NCBI GenBank assembly: GCA_017483465.1
Contig: JAFUWN010000076.1
Coordinates: 1-64,000, forward strand
Source: Oscillospiraceae bacterium
GTDB lineage: Bacteria; Bacillota; Clostridia; Oscillospirales; Ruminococcaceae
Reading direction: 5' to 3'
Length of the DNA: 64,000 bases
The notes beneath the pieces are model-generated. The model saw only the letters and a list, made by a program, of their open reading frames with translations, was not told where the DNA came from and did not search any database. This document shows positions 37,000 to 47,230 of the stretch, piece after piece (position 1 is the stretch's first letter; every line of letters begins with the position of its first letter). Position numbers and translations under genes: made by a program.

Positions 37000-39410
37000 C
37001 AGTTACCAATACATCTGTCAAATACAGTCTTACTGCTAATAAGCAATGGCAGCATGATACTTTTGCTGATCGTCCTGCAAGTGTCCGGTTTAAACTTCAG
37101 CGGAAAACAGGCACTAACGGCGTTTGGGAAGATTATGGCAATGTTCAGAAACTGGAAGTCCAGAGCTGGGGAACGAAGGGTTATACATGGAACGGATTGG
37201 CACCATATGCTAATGATGCAGAACGTACTCCGTATTATTACCGGGTTGTGGAAGTAAATCCGCCAAGTAAATATCAGGTTTCTTATACCAGCAATAAAGA
37301 TGAAAACTATAGCTTTGAAGATGGTACCAATATTCCGAACAGTACAATTACCGTAATCAATGATGCCGCACTGGTATATACTAAAACTGCCATTGATCAA
37401 AACGGCAAGCCGTATACGTATATCCGCAATGATGAACTGACACCCGTTAGTATAAAACTAACCAGTGAAGCAGAACCAATTGATGTATATATTTTTAAGT
37501 ATAAAGTAACCGTTACCGGTGACGGAATACTTGAAGATACGCTTCCGGCAGGTTTTCAGCTTTTGCGTGATCCTTATATGTATAATGCATCCTCCGGATC
37601 ATATGAAAAAAATTCATCGTACAATCCAAGATATAAATATATTAACAATCAGAATCAGGAAGGGGAATCTGATCTATATTATGTAGAAACCCAATCATCA
37701 ATGAGTACAGATTATAGATGTTACTACGATGCAGCCTCTGGAAAGTTTTACATGGGTGCACAAATAGATTATCGTACTCCTGAATATTTCACGTATCATA
37801 TCTATATTCCGGCAGAAGACCTGGATGCATTGACTGTCAGAGATTATGTTTTATCTAATACAGTAAAATCCATCGAAACAGGCAGTGAGGAAGTAACAGC
37901 AACTATTACTATCACGAATGAAGATAATTATATCACAAAAGATTATCGTAAGCCGACAGATAATGCTGATGCGGATGTAATTGATTTCGCTACTACTTAT
38001 ACTCTGCATGTGAATCCGGAAAAGCGTACTCTCTCTAATACAGGAGAACTGATGATCATCGACAAGCTCAGAATCAAGAGCTACAATGGAACTGCACTGA
38101 CAGATGATCAGTCTGTTTTGGATGCATTGCTTGATTCCATCAGTATTATTGATGCAGAAACCCATCAGAAACTAAGTACAAGTGAATACAGCTATGAGAT
38201 TTCGTATAATCCCTATACGGACACGGATGTGGAACTTGCAGACCAGATGAACTTTTATCCAAATTATAATAAAAGTGAATGGACACTAAGTTTAAAAGAT
38301 GGTTCTAATATTCCGGCCGGAACAAAACTGGTATTTCAATTTGTTGGAGAGCCTAGAAAGAAAATAACAGGAGAATTGAAAAGTCCGACAGGAACACTTT
38401 CTAATTTAGCTGATGAGTCTATCTTCTTCAATAACACAGGAAGAGCATCCTATGTCTATACTACTACAGCGGAAAACAAGCAGTATACACTTAGCTTAAA
38501 AATTTATGACTATGTAAAGGCTGATAAAATTGTGTTGAAATCTGTAGTAGATGAAAACGGTCAGGATATTACATCTACAATAAATTCAAGCTTTAATAGC
38601 GGAAGTATTACGATTTCAAATTATGGTGAATCTCAGATTCCGGCTAATTCAACAATTACGTATGAATTTGAGGGAGAACCAGGACTCAAAATAGGCGGCA
38701 TCTATACGATGGGGCAGGGTGAAACCGAAAATTTGGAGGATCTCAATCTTTATTTTGACAATGATGGAAAGATTACCTTACAATATACAACTAATGAAAA
38801 ACGAAATAGTTATACAATTATAACAAAGGATAACGATGTCATTTATGAAGAGACAGATACTTCGATTTATTCTGCCATCTACACAGATCGTTCTTATGAA
38901 GCCGATGCAGTTTTGACAATCTATGTTCCCGATGAACGCACTGTGAAATTATACCGGCGTATCATATCCGGTGAAAACTATCAACATATTGACAAGCTGC
39001 CTGATGATTTCAATGAATCGGACTATCAGTTTGTACAGGATGTGACTCTCTCAAAACCCGGCTGGCAGGCAAGTTTCCGTGATCTGGAAGCTGATGACGG
39101 AAACGGCAATAATTATGTCTATTTCGTGAAAGAGCCTGAAAATGCAGCATATACAATCTCGTATCAAAATAATGGCCTCATGACATCCGACGGACAGACA
39201 GTCACCGTTACAAATACGCTGAAAAATATAAACCTGAAAATCTCTAAGCTATGGTCCGATGGAAACGAAAATCATACCGATGGCAGCGTAACAGTTAAAA
39301 TTCACCGTGAAACAGCAGGCGATTCCGCCGTTGCTCAAAATAATCCTCTGACATTAAGTGTCACACCAACCGAAATTTCTGTACCAATCGGAAGTGACGT
39401 ATCTCCGTAA
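36960..39410 (+). pseudogene. Giant adhesin, segment 2 (frameshifted continuation)
   Basis: This continues segment 1 in the -1 frame. It opens inside a Cna_B repeat ('SADSTTDNTLYLTVTNTS') and goes on to 'LTANKQWQHDTFADRP', a middle region with adhesin-like beta folds ('GDGILEDTLPAGFQLL'), and a further Cna_B repeat near the end ('LKISKLWSDGNENH'). It has no ribosome binding site or start of its own, so it cannot be a separate gene. The frame is lost again at about 39407 ('GSDVSP' then stop), while sense coding continues in the -1 frame without interruption. Confidence 0.8.
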
Positions 39411-41415
39411 CCGCCAATCAGTCTGTTAAAGTACGGAGCGGCTATGCTTCCTGTATTCTCGCTCCTTCCCTGACAAATAACGATATGACCGTCAAAATCA
39501 TTCCAAGCAGTACGGCTTCAGCCGGTGATACAACAGATGTAGTCCTCGAAACCCTGGACGGAAAACAAAGTGCTGTCATACATGTCACACTGCTGAACAG
39601 TCCAACATTGTCCCTTACACTTAGCAAAAGTACAATCAAGGCCGATCAGACAGTGACTGTGAATAGTGTAACATTCACTCCGCCGGGCGGTACTCCGCAG
39701 GATGTGAAATCCAGTGTCAGCTATGAAAGTCTGACTCCTGATGTACTTACCATCGATGCAAACGGCAATATGACAGTAACAGGTCTCGGCACGGCATCCA
39801 TCCAGGCAAAGTATTACTATAACGGCAAAGAAGTTTATGATACAAAAAACGTTACGGTTACACTTTCGGATGATTTCACCGTACAGGATGTGACAGTCAA
39901 CAAGGACGGTACTGCTCAGATTTCAATATCACCGCCGGGCGGTACATTCACGTTTACATCAGCTGATCCGACTATTGCAACAGTCAGCGACAGCGGTGCT
40001 GTGACCGGTGCGGCTGTCGGAAACACAACAATTACAGTAGTCAGAAACAACGATACAAATAATAGTAAAACTGTGAATGTTACTGTTAATGGTGGATTAA
40101 TTTCAGGAACAATTGCAAATAAACAAGGGGGAAACGATCTCAGTTATACTTATGATGTCTCTAATCACACTATAACAATTGAAGCATTTTTTGATCATAA
40201 TGGCAGTGTAGAACCTGATTTTTCAAATAGTAGTTTACTCAAAAACCTTATTCCAATAAAATATGAAGCACTTAACCATGTAGAGGGCGGTCAGTGGCAG
40301 TGGCATATGTCTAATTTTGGCGGATATTTGATAGAAAGTTATATAGAAAATACCAGTAATACAAAATCATTTTCTGAAATGACAGGAGATAATTATTGGT
40401 ATGTTGGACATGGCGGAACTGATAAAGTTGTTATTACAGTTAAACTGACAGCAACAATCCCGGCCGATTCTGACTTGACTGCTTATGACACCTACAAGTT
40501 GGTATTCCATGATACAATGTCCGCAGGTGTGACGTTTGACCGGATTGATAGTGTTACTGTTGGCGAAACACCCATTGAAGCAACTCACTACACAGAAACC
40601 GCAACAACTGCAGATACCAAAGCCGGTCTTACATGGGCACTGACGATTAATGATGTAATAGCTTTGGTGCCAAATGCTCTTACATGGGGAACAGATGAAA
40701 TTGTTGTAGAAGTAACCTATACTGCACATCTGAATAATAATGCAATTGTAAGTAACGCCGGCACTACAGCAGATAATACCATCAATAATAATAGAGTAAA
40801 GCTTGAATATTCCAATAATCCTGACAGCCTCGGAACCGGCGGAAATGATAAGACCGGTGAAACACCGGAAGATTACGTTTGGGTGTTCACCTACAAGGTA
40901 GATAATACCAAGTATAAGATCAATAGCAGTACAGGCAATGAACTGAATGGTGCAGCATTTACACTCCATAAGGATACGGATGACGGCACTGTTGTTGGCG
41001 TTACATGGGATGCTACAGCCGCTGGAGGAGTCGGTGCTTATGTTGTGAACGGCACCACTTCCGGCAGCATGGTTTCCGGTCAGGGCGATGCAACAGGAAC
41101 GACAAGTGGTAAGTTTAATATCATTGGTCTTGATGCTGGTAAGTATTTCCTTGTTGAGGATGCTGCACCTACGGGCTATAATCCGGTAGAACCTGTGGAG
41201 TTTACAATCACAGCAGCACATTCTGAAAATACTGCCAAAAATAGTGCAGATTTGACTCTTAGCCAGACAAATAACGGTACTAATATACCAAGAACTCCAC
41301 CCTCCCCAGCACCGGCGGCATGGGCACAACCCTGTTCATAGTCGGCGGCGGTCTCACAGCAGCGGCAGCAGGTATTTATCTCGTATCCAGAAAGAGAGCA
41401 AAAGACACTGAATAA
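39407..41415 (+). pseudogene. Giant adhesin, segment 3 (BIG2-like domains, pilin-like domain, LPSTG anchor)
   Basis: This continues segment 2 ('VTANQSVKVRSGYASC'), then two BIG2-like Ig domains ('PDVLTIDANGNMTVTGLGTA', 'PTIATVSDSGAVTGAAVGNT'), a pilin-like domain and a SpaA/Cna_B-like domain ('NELNGAAFTLHKD', 'YFLVEDAAPTGYNPV'). Near 41300 the frame shifts once more. In the -1 frame the sequence reads LPSTGG, a hydrophobic helix and the tail 'SRKRAKDTE' with stop at 41413-41415, a complete sortase sorting signal. After three -1 shifts the anchor is back in the frame of the start codon. The whole gene would encode about 2700 residues. Confidence 0.82.
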
Positions 41416-41428
41416 AATATACTTCCCA

Positions 41429-41452
41429 CGTCTCCGGAGTGTTCCGGAGACG
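41429..41452 (+). repeat. Perfect 10-bp hairpin between adhesin and sortase
   Basis: CGTCTCCGGA-gtgt-TCCGGAGACG lies 14 bp after the adhesin stop and 30 bp before the sortase start. No T-run follows. It is more likely an mRNA stability or attenuation element than a full terminator. Confidence 0.6.
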
Positions 41453-41481
41453 GTCAGGGAGAAACCCACAAGGAGCAAGCC

Positions 41482-41919
41482 ATGCAGAAAAAACGTGATC
41501 TCATAACCAATGTGATTTTTTCGGTGATATTCTTTGTGGGTCTCTCCGTGATGTTGTATCCGGCATTCTCCAACTGGTGGAATCAGAATATGGCCTCGCA
41601 TACCGTCGCAAGCTATCAGGAAGCCGTGGCTCAGCTGGATGACGGCCAGACCGAACGTCTCCTGAATGAAGCCCGTGCGTATAATGCAAAGCTCGCCGGA
41701 CTTACGGCACCGTTTTTGAATTTTGATTCGATTCCCGGCTATGATGAGATTCTGAATATCTCCGGCACGGGAATCATGGGCTATGTGAGCATTCCCAATA
41801 TCAATGTTGAACTGCCGATCTATCACGGCACCAGTGAAGGGGTATTGCAGATTGCTTCCGGGCATATTCAGGGGAGCAGTTTTCCGGTGGGCGGAAGTTC
41901 GGCTATGCCTGTGATCTGA
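41482..41919 (+). pseudogene. Truncated class C sortase
   Basis: The 145-codon frame starts well (AAGGAG before ATG) and has the class C sortase N-terminus: a membrane helix (about 10-28), a helical region and 'GYVSIPNINVELPIYHGTSE' followed by 'GHIQGSSFPVGGSS'. In the family the next residues are the catalytic His segment, then the T-L-x-T-C cysteine and an Arg. All three are absent here. At about 41905 the sequence switches to an unrelated coding sequence. The product cannot be an active transpeptidase, so anchoring of the adjacent LPSTG protein would need another sortase. A deletion or an assembly join is the likely cause. Confidence 0.85.
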
Positions 41920-42631
41920 CATTGTGTTTCACAGAAGCCGGACTGATCGGCCTGAATTATCATGATGTTGAAAAAAATCAGAATTATCGGGAGTGGTTTT
42001 CCGTGCTGGAAAGCGAATACGGTCTGCCTGACGAACAGGGGAGCGGTCTGTCTTCCTGGTATGGGAATCCGGCCGGAAAAAATACGGCTGTCTACCTGTT
42101 CAATCTCGAAGAGGGCGTGCAGATTTCCGTCTATGCAACAAGCGATTCTCCTGACAGGTCTTATGAAAAGCCGGAAACAGGGCAGATTCCGTCACAGAAC
42201 TGTTACAGGAAGAAACTGTACAGGATTCTCTGCTCAACGGCCTGGAATTCTATGGCAGTCCCGACCAGGAACGCAGAAAAATGCGTGATATACCGCTCTA
42301 TGAATACCGTACCGAAGAACCCGGCCAGCCCTGGGAATATATCCTGGAATATGAAAATATCTCCTGTGCCGGGGAAATCTGTAACTGTGTCCTGTGCTTC
42401 ACCAGTCTGGGACTTGTCGGGATTAATTATTTTGATTCTGATCTGAAATCTTATGATGACTGGTCAGCCAGACTAACAGAATTATACGGCAGACCTGACG
42501 AAGTGCAGCAGAAATATTCCGTCTGGGAGCAGAACCCTGCCGGTGAGGGAACTGTGATTTATATCTTTGCTCTCGAAGACGGCGTGCAGATTTCGTTCTT
42601 TGCGGATGATACCGGCTCGGAACTCTCGTGA
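41906..42631 (+). pseudogene. Remnant of a two-repeat protein of unknown family
   Basis: The coding sequence has no start of its own and joins the sortase fragment at its 5' side. It contains two related modules of about 85 residues. Module 1 runs from 'LTLCFTEAGLIGLNY' to 'VYLFNLEEGVQISVYA', and module 2 from 'CVLCFTSLGLVGINY' to 'IYIFALEDGVQISFFA'. A -1 frameshift near 42183 (at GGG) separates them; restoring one base gives a continuous reading through 'ADSVTELLQEE' to the stop at 42631. The family was not recognised. The beginning of the gene was probably removed by the same event that cut the sortase. Confidence 0.65.
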
Positions 42632-42681
42632 TATCCGGCTTTCTTTCAAAAATAGAAATAATCAGCATTGTTTTTTATTAT

Positions 42682-42733
42682 GGCAGATTTTACAAACAGC
42701 CGGATTCAGGTTTGTGAGATTTGCTGATTTTTG
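42682..42733 (+). terminator. Terminator-like hairpin with a near-copy at 63609
   Basis: An imperfect stem pairs GGCAGATTTTACAAAC with GTTTGTGAGATTTGCTG and is followed by ATTTTTGG. A closely similar element lies at 63609-63661. Both are directly followed by an extended -10 promoter for the next unit. Confidence 0.65.
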
Positions 42734-42764
42734 GCATTTTCATCTGCAAATCATGAAAAAACTA

Positions 42765-42793
42765 TTGCAATTTTACTGCTTTTGTGTTAAAAT
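42765..42793 (+). promoter_or_regulatory. Extended -10 promoter of the Tad pilus cluster
   Basis: TTGCAA (42765-42770), 17 bp, TAAAAT (42788-42793) with TGt upstream. It lies 43 bp before tadZ and is the only clear promoter seen ahead of the long co-directional tad block. Confidence 0.72.
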
Positions 42794-42836
42794 AGTACCA
42801 GAATTATATTAACAGCGTATAGAGGTAATCTAATCT

Positions 42837-43894
42837 ATGAAAATAAAATTAGGAATCCTGACAAAAGATACCGGATATTCCAGCCGGCTCATCTCTGCCC
42901 TGACTTCCCGCCATGCCGAGGAATTTGAAATGTTTTCCTTTACAGAGGCCGGAATTGCTTTCAAAGAAAGCAGATCGCAGAGACTGGATGTTCTTCTCGT
43001 GGAAGAACAGGATGCTTTTGATGTGTCAAGTGCTCCTGATCATTTATATATTGTCTATCTCGTGGAAAGCCGTGATATTGAAACTGTCGGACAGTCTCCG
43101 GTAATTTTTAAATATCAGAAAACGGAACTGATCGTCAAGCAGATCTGGAGTCTCTATGCCGAAGTGATCGACAGTTCCAGAAGCGTAAACAAAAAATCAG
43201 ACTCCGACTGTAAAATTATCGGCTTTGCTTCTCCGTGCGGCGGGTGCGGTTCTTCTACAATGGCGGCCGTCTGTGCGGTGGATCTTGCCAAGCATAACAA
43301 AAGAGTCATGTATCTCAATCTGGAAAAAATCAGTTCTGCTGATGTTTGCTTCCGGGGAGACGGTATGCAGAATCTGAGTGATATTATCCTGACACTCAAA
43401 GGCAAAAAAGCAAATCTTGCTATGAAAATAGAAGCCTGTCTCCGGCAGGATTCCCACGGTGTCGCATTCTTTTCAGAATCCAATCAGATTCTCGATATGT
43501 ACGAAATGAGTACAGACGAACAGGTCGAGCTGATTCAGGCTCTTCTGGATTCCGGCATGTTTGACTATCTGATTCTTGATCTGGATTTCGATCTCACAGA
43601 GGCACAGCGGAAAATTTATTTCTTGCCGATACGTTTGTGATCACCGCAGGCTGTACCGCAGCAAGTGACGAAAAACTGAAACGTGCTTATCAGGCTATGA
43701 AAATTCAGGAGCAGAACCAGCCCGTTTCTCTGCTGAATCACGCAGTACTTGTGTATAACCAGTGCAGTAATCCTGCAAAAGCAATGCCTGATCTGCCGCT
43801 GAAAGTGCTGTGCAATGTACCGTATTTCCATCAAATGCCGGAGATACAGATTCTGGAACAAGTTTCGGCTTATGATTTCTTTGGTAATTTATAA
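42837..43894 (+). CDS. tadZ: TadZ/CpaE-like pilus localisation ATPase (one frameshift)
   Basis: An N-terminal receiver-like region (about 1-110) is followed by a ParA/MinD-type domain with 'ASPCGGCGSSTMAAVCAVDL' as a deviant Walker A that lacks the usual lysine, as in many TadZ proteins, and 'FDYLILDLDFDL' as the Walker B-like strand. TadZ proteins place the pilus machine at the cell pole. The frame breaks near 43618 ('TEAQRKI'); one missing base restores 'LADTFVITAGCTAASD' and the rest to the stop at 43894, about 352 residues in all. It is first in the cluster and is followed 21 bp later by the secretion ATPase. Confidence 0.85.
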
Positions 43895-43915
43895 TCAGAA
43901 AAGGACTGATCGTAC

Positions 43916-45154
43916 ATGACACAGGAACAGGAACAGGAATTTGTAGCACAAATCAGAAATTATATTACCGAACATCTGCCGCTCAATCAGCTCTCTGATG
44001 AAGAACTGGACGAGAAAATCGGCATGATTGTACAGGATAAACTGAAAGGACAGTACTGTCCGATTAATCAGAGAGTCTCCCTGCAGGAGCAGATTTATGG
44101 TTCTATCCGAGGATTCGGCATTCTGGATTCGATTTTGAAAGATGAAACGATTACAGAAGTCATGATCAACGGACCTGATCATATTTTCGTGGAAAAAAGC
44201 GGTAAACTGACCCAGCTGAACAAGCGTTTCGAGAGTGAAAGAAGCCTCGAAGATGTCATTCAGCGAATTGTCGGTCTGGCCGGACGTGAAGTCCATCAGG
44301 CTTCACCGATCTGCGATGCTCGTCTGCCTGACGGCTCCCGTGTAAATGTCGTGCTTTCTCCGATTGCCCTGAGCGGTCATACGGTTACGATTCGTAAGTT
44401 CTCCAAAGACCCCATGACGATCGAAAAACTGATTCAGTACGGCTCTCTGACACAGGAAATTGCTGATAATCTGGAACGGCTGGTAAAAGCCAAATACAAT
44501 ATTTTCATCAGCGGCGGTACCGGATCTGGCAAAACGACATTTCTGAACGCTTTGTCGAATTATATTCCCAAAGATGAACGAGTGATTACAATCGAGGACT
44601 CTGCCGAACTCCAGATCAAGGGCGTGGAAAACCTGGTCAGTCTGGAAACCAGAAACGCCAATGCTTCCGGTGTCGGAGCGATTACTATCCGTGATCTGAT
44701 CAAGTCTTCTCTGCGTATGCGTCCGGAGCGGATTGTTGTCGGGGAAGTCCGTGGGGGAGAGGCTCTGGACATGCTTCAGGCGATGAATACCGGTCATGAC
44801 GGTTCACTTTCAACCGGTCATGCCAATTCTACCCATGATATGCTCAGCCGTCTGGAAACAATGGTACTGCAGGGTGCGGCAGGTCTGCCGCTGGAAGCGA
44901 TTCGCCAGCAGATCGCCTCGGCCGTGGATATTATCATCCATCTTTCCAGAATGCGTGACAAAACCAGAAAAACTCTGGAGATCACCGAAGTGGTCGGCTA
45001 TGAAAACGGTCAGATTATTCTGAATCCGTTATATGTCTTCAAAGAAGATGAAAAATCCACAGCTCAGAAAGTTTCCGGCAGTTTGCAGAGGACGGAAAAT
45101 CCGCTTCAGAATATCCTGAAATTACAGGCGGCCGGTCTGGATACTAAAATTTAA
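43916..45154 (+). CDS. tadA: TadA/CpaF secretion ATPase
   Basis: This 412-residue hexameric ATPase of the type II/IV secretion family powers Flp pilus assembly on the cytoplasmic side. The N-terminal domain includes 'DETITEVMINGPDHIFVEKS'. The Walker A is 'ISGGTGSGKTTFLNAL', the Asp box region is 'DERVITIEDSAELQI', the Walker B region is 'RPERIVVGEVRGGEALDMLQ', and the His box region is 'GSLSTGHANSTHDMLSRLE'. All expected motifs are present and the length is normal. AAAGGA precedes the ATG. It lies between tadZ and the two membrane platform genes. Confidence 0.96.
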   Translation: MTQEQEQEFVAQIRNYITEHLPLNQLSDEELDEKIGMIVQDKLKGQYCPINQRVSLQEQIYGSIRGFGILDSILKDETITEVMINGPDHIFVEKSGKLTQLNKRFESERSLEDVIQRIVGLAGREVHQASPICDARLPDGSRVNVVLSPIALSGHTVTIRKFSKDPMTIEKLIQYGSLTQEIADNLERLVKAKYNIFISGGTGSGKTTFLNALSNYIPKDERVITIEDSAELQIKGVENLVSLETRNANASGVGAITIRDLIKSSLRMRPERIVVGEVRGGEALDMLQAMNTGHDGSLSTGHANSTHDMLSRLETMVLQGAAGLPLEAIRQQIASAVDIIIHLSRMRDKTRKTLEITEVVGYENGQIILNPLYVFKEDEKSTAQKVSGSLQRTENPLQNILKLQAAGLDTKI

Positions 45155-45175
45155 ATTTCTTATGAGGGAAACAGC

Positions 45176-46015
45176 ATGAAAAAAAATACCGAACCGGAAT
45201 TTATTAATTCTCCGCTGAATAACCCTATGCCGAATTACAGCGTTTACCGCATGGGCAAGGCAGAGAGTGTCCTTGCCTGGCTGGTGGCCTTTCTCCTCGG
45301 CGGGCTGACAGGCCTCGTCTTTTACGGCGATCTGTTCAAGGCGGACGGGGAAAAAACCATTGCAACATATATTTCCAATATTGTTGTGTTTGTGATTGTC
45401 GGCATTCTCGCCGCAAAGTTTCTTGTCCCCATGTATGTCCAGAGCAAGCTGGAACAGCAGAAAAACAAGATCAAATCGCAGTTCTGTGATATGCTCGAAT
45501 CTCTGACTTCGTCGTTCTCATCCGGCAGCAATGTCATCAAGGCATTTGAGTCGGCTGCGAACGATCTCAGAATGCAGTACAGCGAAAACGATTTCATCAT
45601 CCGGGAAATGGACGAAATCCTTGCTGGTGTGGCACAGAATATCAGCATTGAAGAAATGCTCAAGAATTTCGGAGACCGCAGCGGAAATGAAGATATTTCC
45701 AGCTTTGCAGATATTTTTGAAATCTGCTATCGGAAAGGCAGCGACATGCAGTCGGCTATCTACAGAACACACAGTGTGATTACTGAAAAAATCGCCATTT
45801 CTGACGAAATTGAAACCAAACTGACTTCCAATAAAATGCAGCATAATGTCATGAGCCTCATGCCGATTGCTCTTGTGGCCATGCTGCGTGCGACAAATGA
45901 TTCTTTTGCCGAGAGCTTTACTTCTCCGGCCGGGGTCGTAGTGAATACGATTGCAATCGGAATCTTCATCGGTGCGTATAAATACGGACTGAAAATCGTC
46001 AATATCAAGGGGTGA
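45176..46015 (+). CDS. tadB: TadB-like pilus platform protein (T2SSF domain)
   Basis: The protein has 279 residues. Two membrane helices near residues 33-50 and 62-85 precede a cytoplasmic T2SSF domain ('DMLESLTSSFSSGSNVIKAF', 'FADIFEICYRKGSDMQSAI'), and two more helices follow (about 225-275). TadB and TadC form the inner-membrane platform on which the ATPase acts. It follows tadA by 21 bp and precedes tadC by 10 bp, which fits a fixed stoichiometry of the platform pair. Confidence 0.9.
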   Translation: MKKNTEPEFINSPLNNPMPNYSVYRMGKAESVLAWLVAFLLGGLTGLVFYGDLFKADGEKTIATYISNIVVFVIVGILAAKFLVPMYVQSKLEQQKNKIKSQFCDMLESLTSSFSSGSNVIKAFESAANDLRMQYSENDFIIREMDEILAGVAQNISIEEMLKNFGDRSGNEDISSFADIFEICYRKGSDMQSAIYRTHSVITEKIAISDEIETKLTSNKMQHNVMSLMPIALVAMLRATNDSFAESFTSPAGVVVNTIAIGIFIGAYKYGLKIVNIKG

Positions 46016-46025
46016 GAAAGCCATA

Positions 46026-46898
46026 ATGATCATTCGGCTTATCTTTTTAATACTGGCAACGGTCTGTATCCTCCTGCTGATTCTTGCCCTGGGCAAGGGA
46101 AAGGCCTATCAGCCGATGGTGGAGAATCTGGACAGTGATCAGTATTTTATGAAAGACTGGTATACGATCGGGTTTTATCTGAATACGCTCGAGCCGTTCC
46201 GTCTGCGGGGCAAGCTGGAGGGCGATCTGAAAACCAGTGCCCGTCTGGTGTTCGGCAATGTCTATTTTGAGTATTATGCCAGTCTTGCATGGGCACAGTT
46301 TTTGACATTTGCTTTGCTGGTTCTTGCAATCGGGTTTACGTTTTGCAGTTTTCTCGGCACAACGGGAGCACTGTTCTTTCTGGTGATTATCTGCCTTTTT
46401 GTCGCAGCTCTCTGGAATCTCTGTGTTTCCAAAATGAAAGAGACTGTCACCGCAAGAAGAGAGGCCTGTGAAGATGAATTTCCGAACATGGTTTCCAAAC
46501 TTTGTCTGCTGATCAATTCCGGCATGACTTTGCATGAAGCATGGTATGTCGTCGCTGAAGGCAAAAACGGCGTTCTGTATGAACTCATGCGGACTGCTTG
46601 TCAGGATATGGACAACGGCGATTCGGACAGAGCAGCAATTTATAAATTCGGTGTTCTGACCGACTCGGCAGATATCAAGAAATTTACAGGCAATGTCATT
46701 TCAGGTATTGAAAAAGGCCCGAAAGAACTTGCCGATATGCTGCTTTCACAGACTTCTGATCTGTGGGCACATAAAAGACAGGTCGCTTTGCAGAAAGGTG
46801 AAATCGCCGCCGGAAAGCTGATCATTCCGCTGGGGATTACATTTGCCGGAATTATCATGATTATCGTTTCCGGTGCCATGCAGAGCATGTCATTCTAA
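46026..46898 (+). CDS. tadC: TadC-like pilus platform protein (T2SSF domain)
   Basis: This is a 290-residue partner of tadB: one N-terminal helix (about 1-18), a central pair of helices (about 88-132), a T2SSF segment ('DEFPNMVSKLCLLINSGMTL') and a C-terminal helix ('IPLGITFAGIIMIIVSGAMQ'). It starts 10 bp after tadB with a ribosome binding site that overlaps the tadB stop. The product should pair with TadB in the membrane. The 70-bp gap that follows holds a fresh AAGGAGGG for the pilin. Confidence 0.9.
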   Translation: MIIRLIFLILATVCILLLILALGKGKAYQPMVENLDSDQYFMKDWYTIGFYLNTLEPFRLRGKLEGDLKTSARLVFGNVYFEYYASLAWAQFLTFALLVLAIGFTFCSFLGTTGALFFLVIICLFVAALWNLCVSKMKETVTARREACEDEFPNMVSKLCLLINSGMTLHEAWYVVAEGKNGVLYELMRTACQDMDNGDSDRAAIYKFGVLTDSADIKKFTGNVISGIEKGPKELADMLLSQTSDLWAHKRQVALQKGEIAAGKLIIPLGITFAGIIMIIVSGAMQSMSF

Positions 46899-46969
46899 AT
46901 TTCGTTTTATCACAGAACAGCCGGCGTTCTGTTGGTAGATATGAATTTTCCAGATGAAAGGAGGGAAAT

Positions 46970-47209
46970 ATGATGAACAATGCTGCTTTAATGCTGTACG
47001 TCAAGGCACAGAATAAGCTGAACAATGCCCAGGAACAGGCTAAGGCTTTCCTGAACGACGAAGAAGGTGACACCAACTTCCTGTCTGTTATCATCCTGTT
47101 AGGTATTGCTCTGGCACTGGCTGCTGTATTCATTGGCTTCAAGGATCAGATTCTTGGCTGGTTCCATACCAATGCAGACGGCTTCTTCAGCACATCTGCT
47201 GGTGAATAA
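46970..47209 (+). CDS. flp: Flp-type pilin precursor
   Basis: A 79-residue small pilin. A hydrophilic leader of about 33 residues precedes the hydrophobic assembly helix 'TNFLSVIILLGIALALAAVF', followed by a short acidic, Gly/Ser/Thr-containing tail. The prepilin peptidase encoded next door should cut before this helix. Two adjacent ATGs (46970 and 46973) follow AAGGAGGG; the second has better spacing. The strong ribosome binding site and the stable hairpin just after the gene fit high expression of the main pilus subunit. Confidence 0.85.
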   Translation: MMNNAALMLYVKAQNKLNNAQEQAKAFLNDEEGDTNFLSVIILLGIALALAAVFIGFKDQILGWFHTNADGFFSTSAGE

Positions 47210-47230
47210 TCTGTCCGTGACGGTAAAAAA

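Noticed and set aside
36950-41310. Programmed -1 ribosomal frameshifting in the adhesin gene.
   Set aside because: None of the sites has an X-XXY-YYZ slippery heptamer, three such events in one gene would be implausible, and two further breaks in neighbouring genes show the same pattern.
41429-41452. Hairpin after the adhesin as a Rho-independent terminator.
   Set aside because: No T-run follows; the sortase ribosome binding site lies only 20 bp downstream, so read-through is expected.
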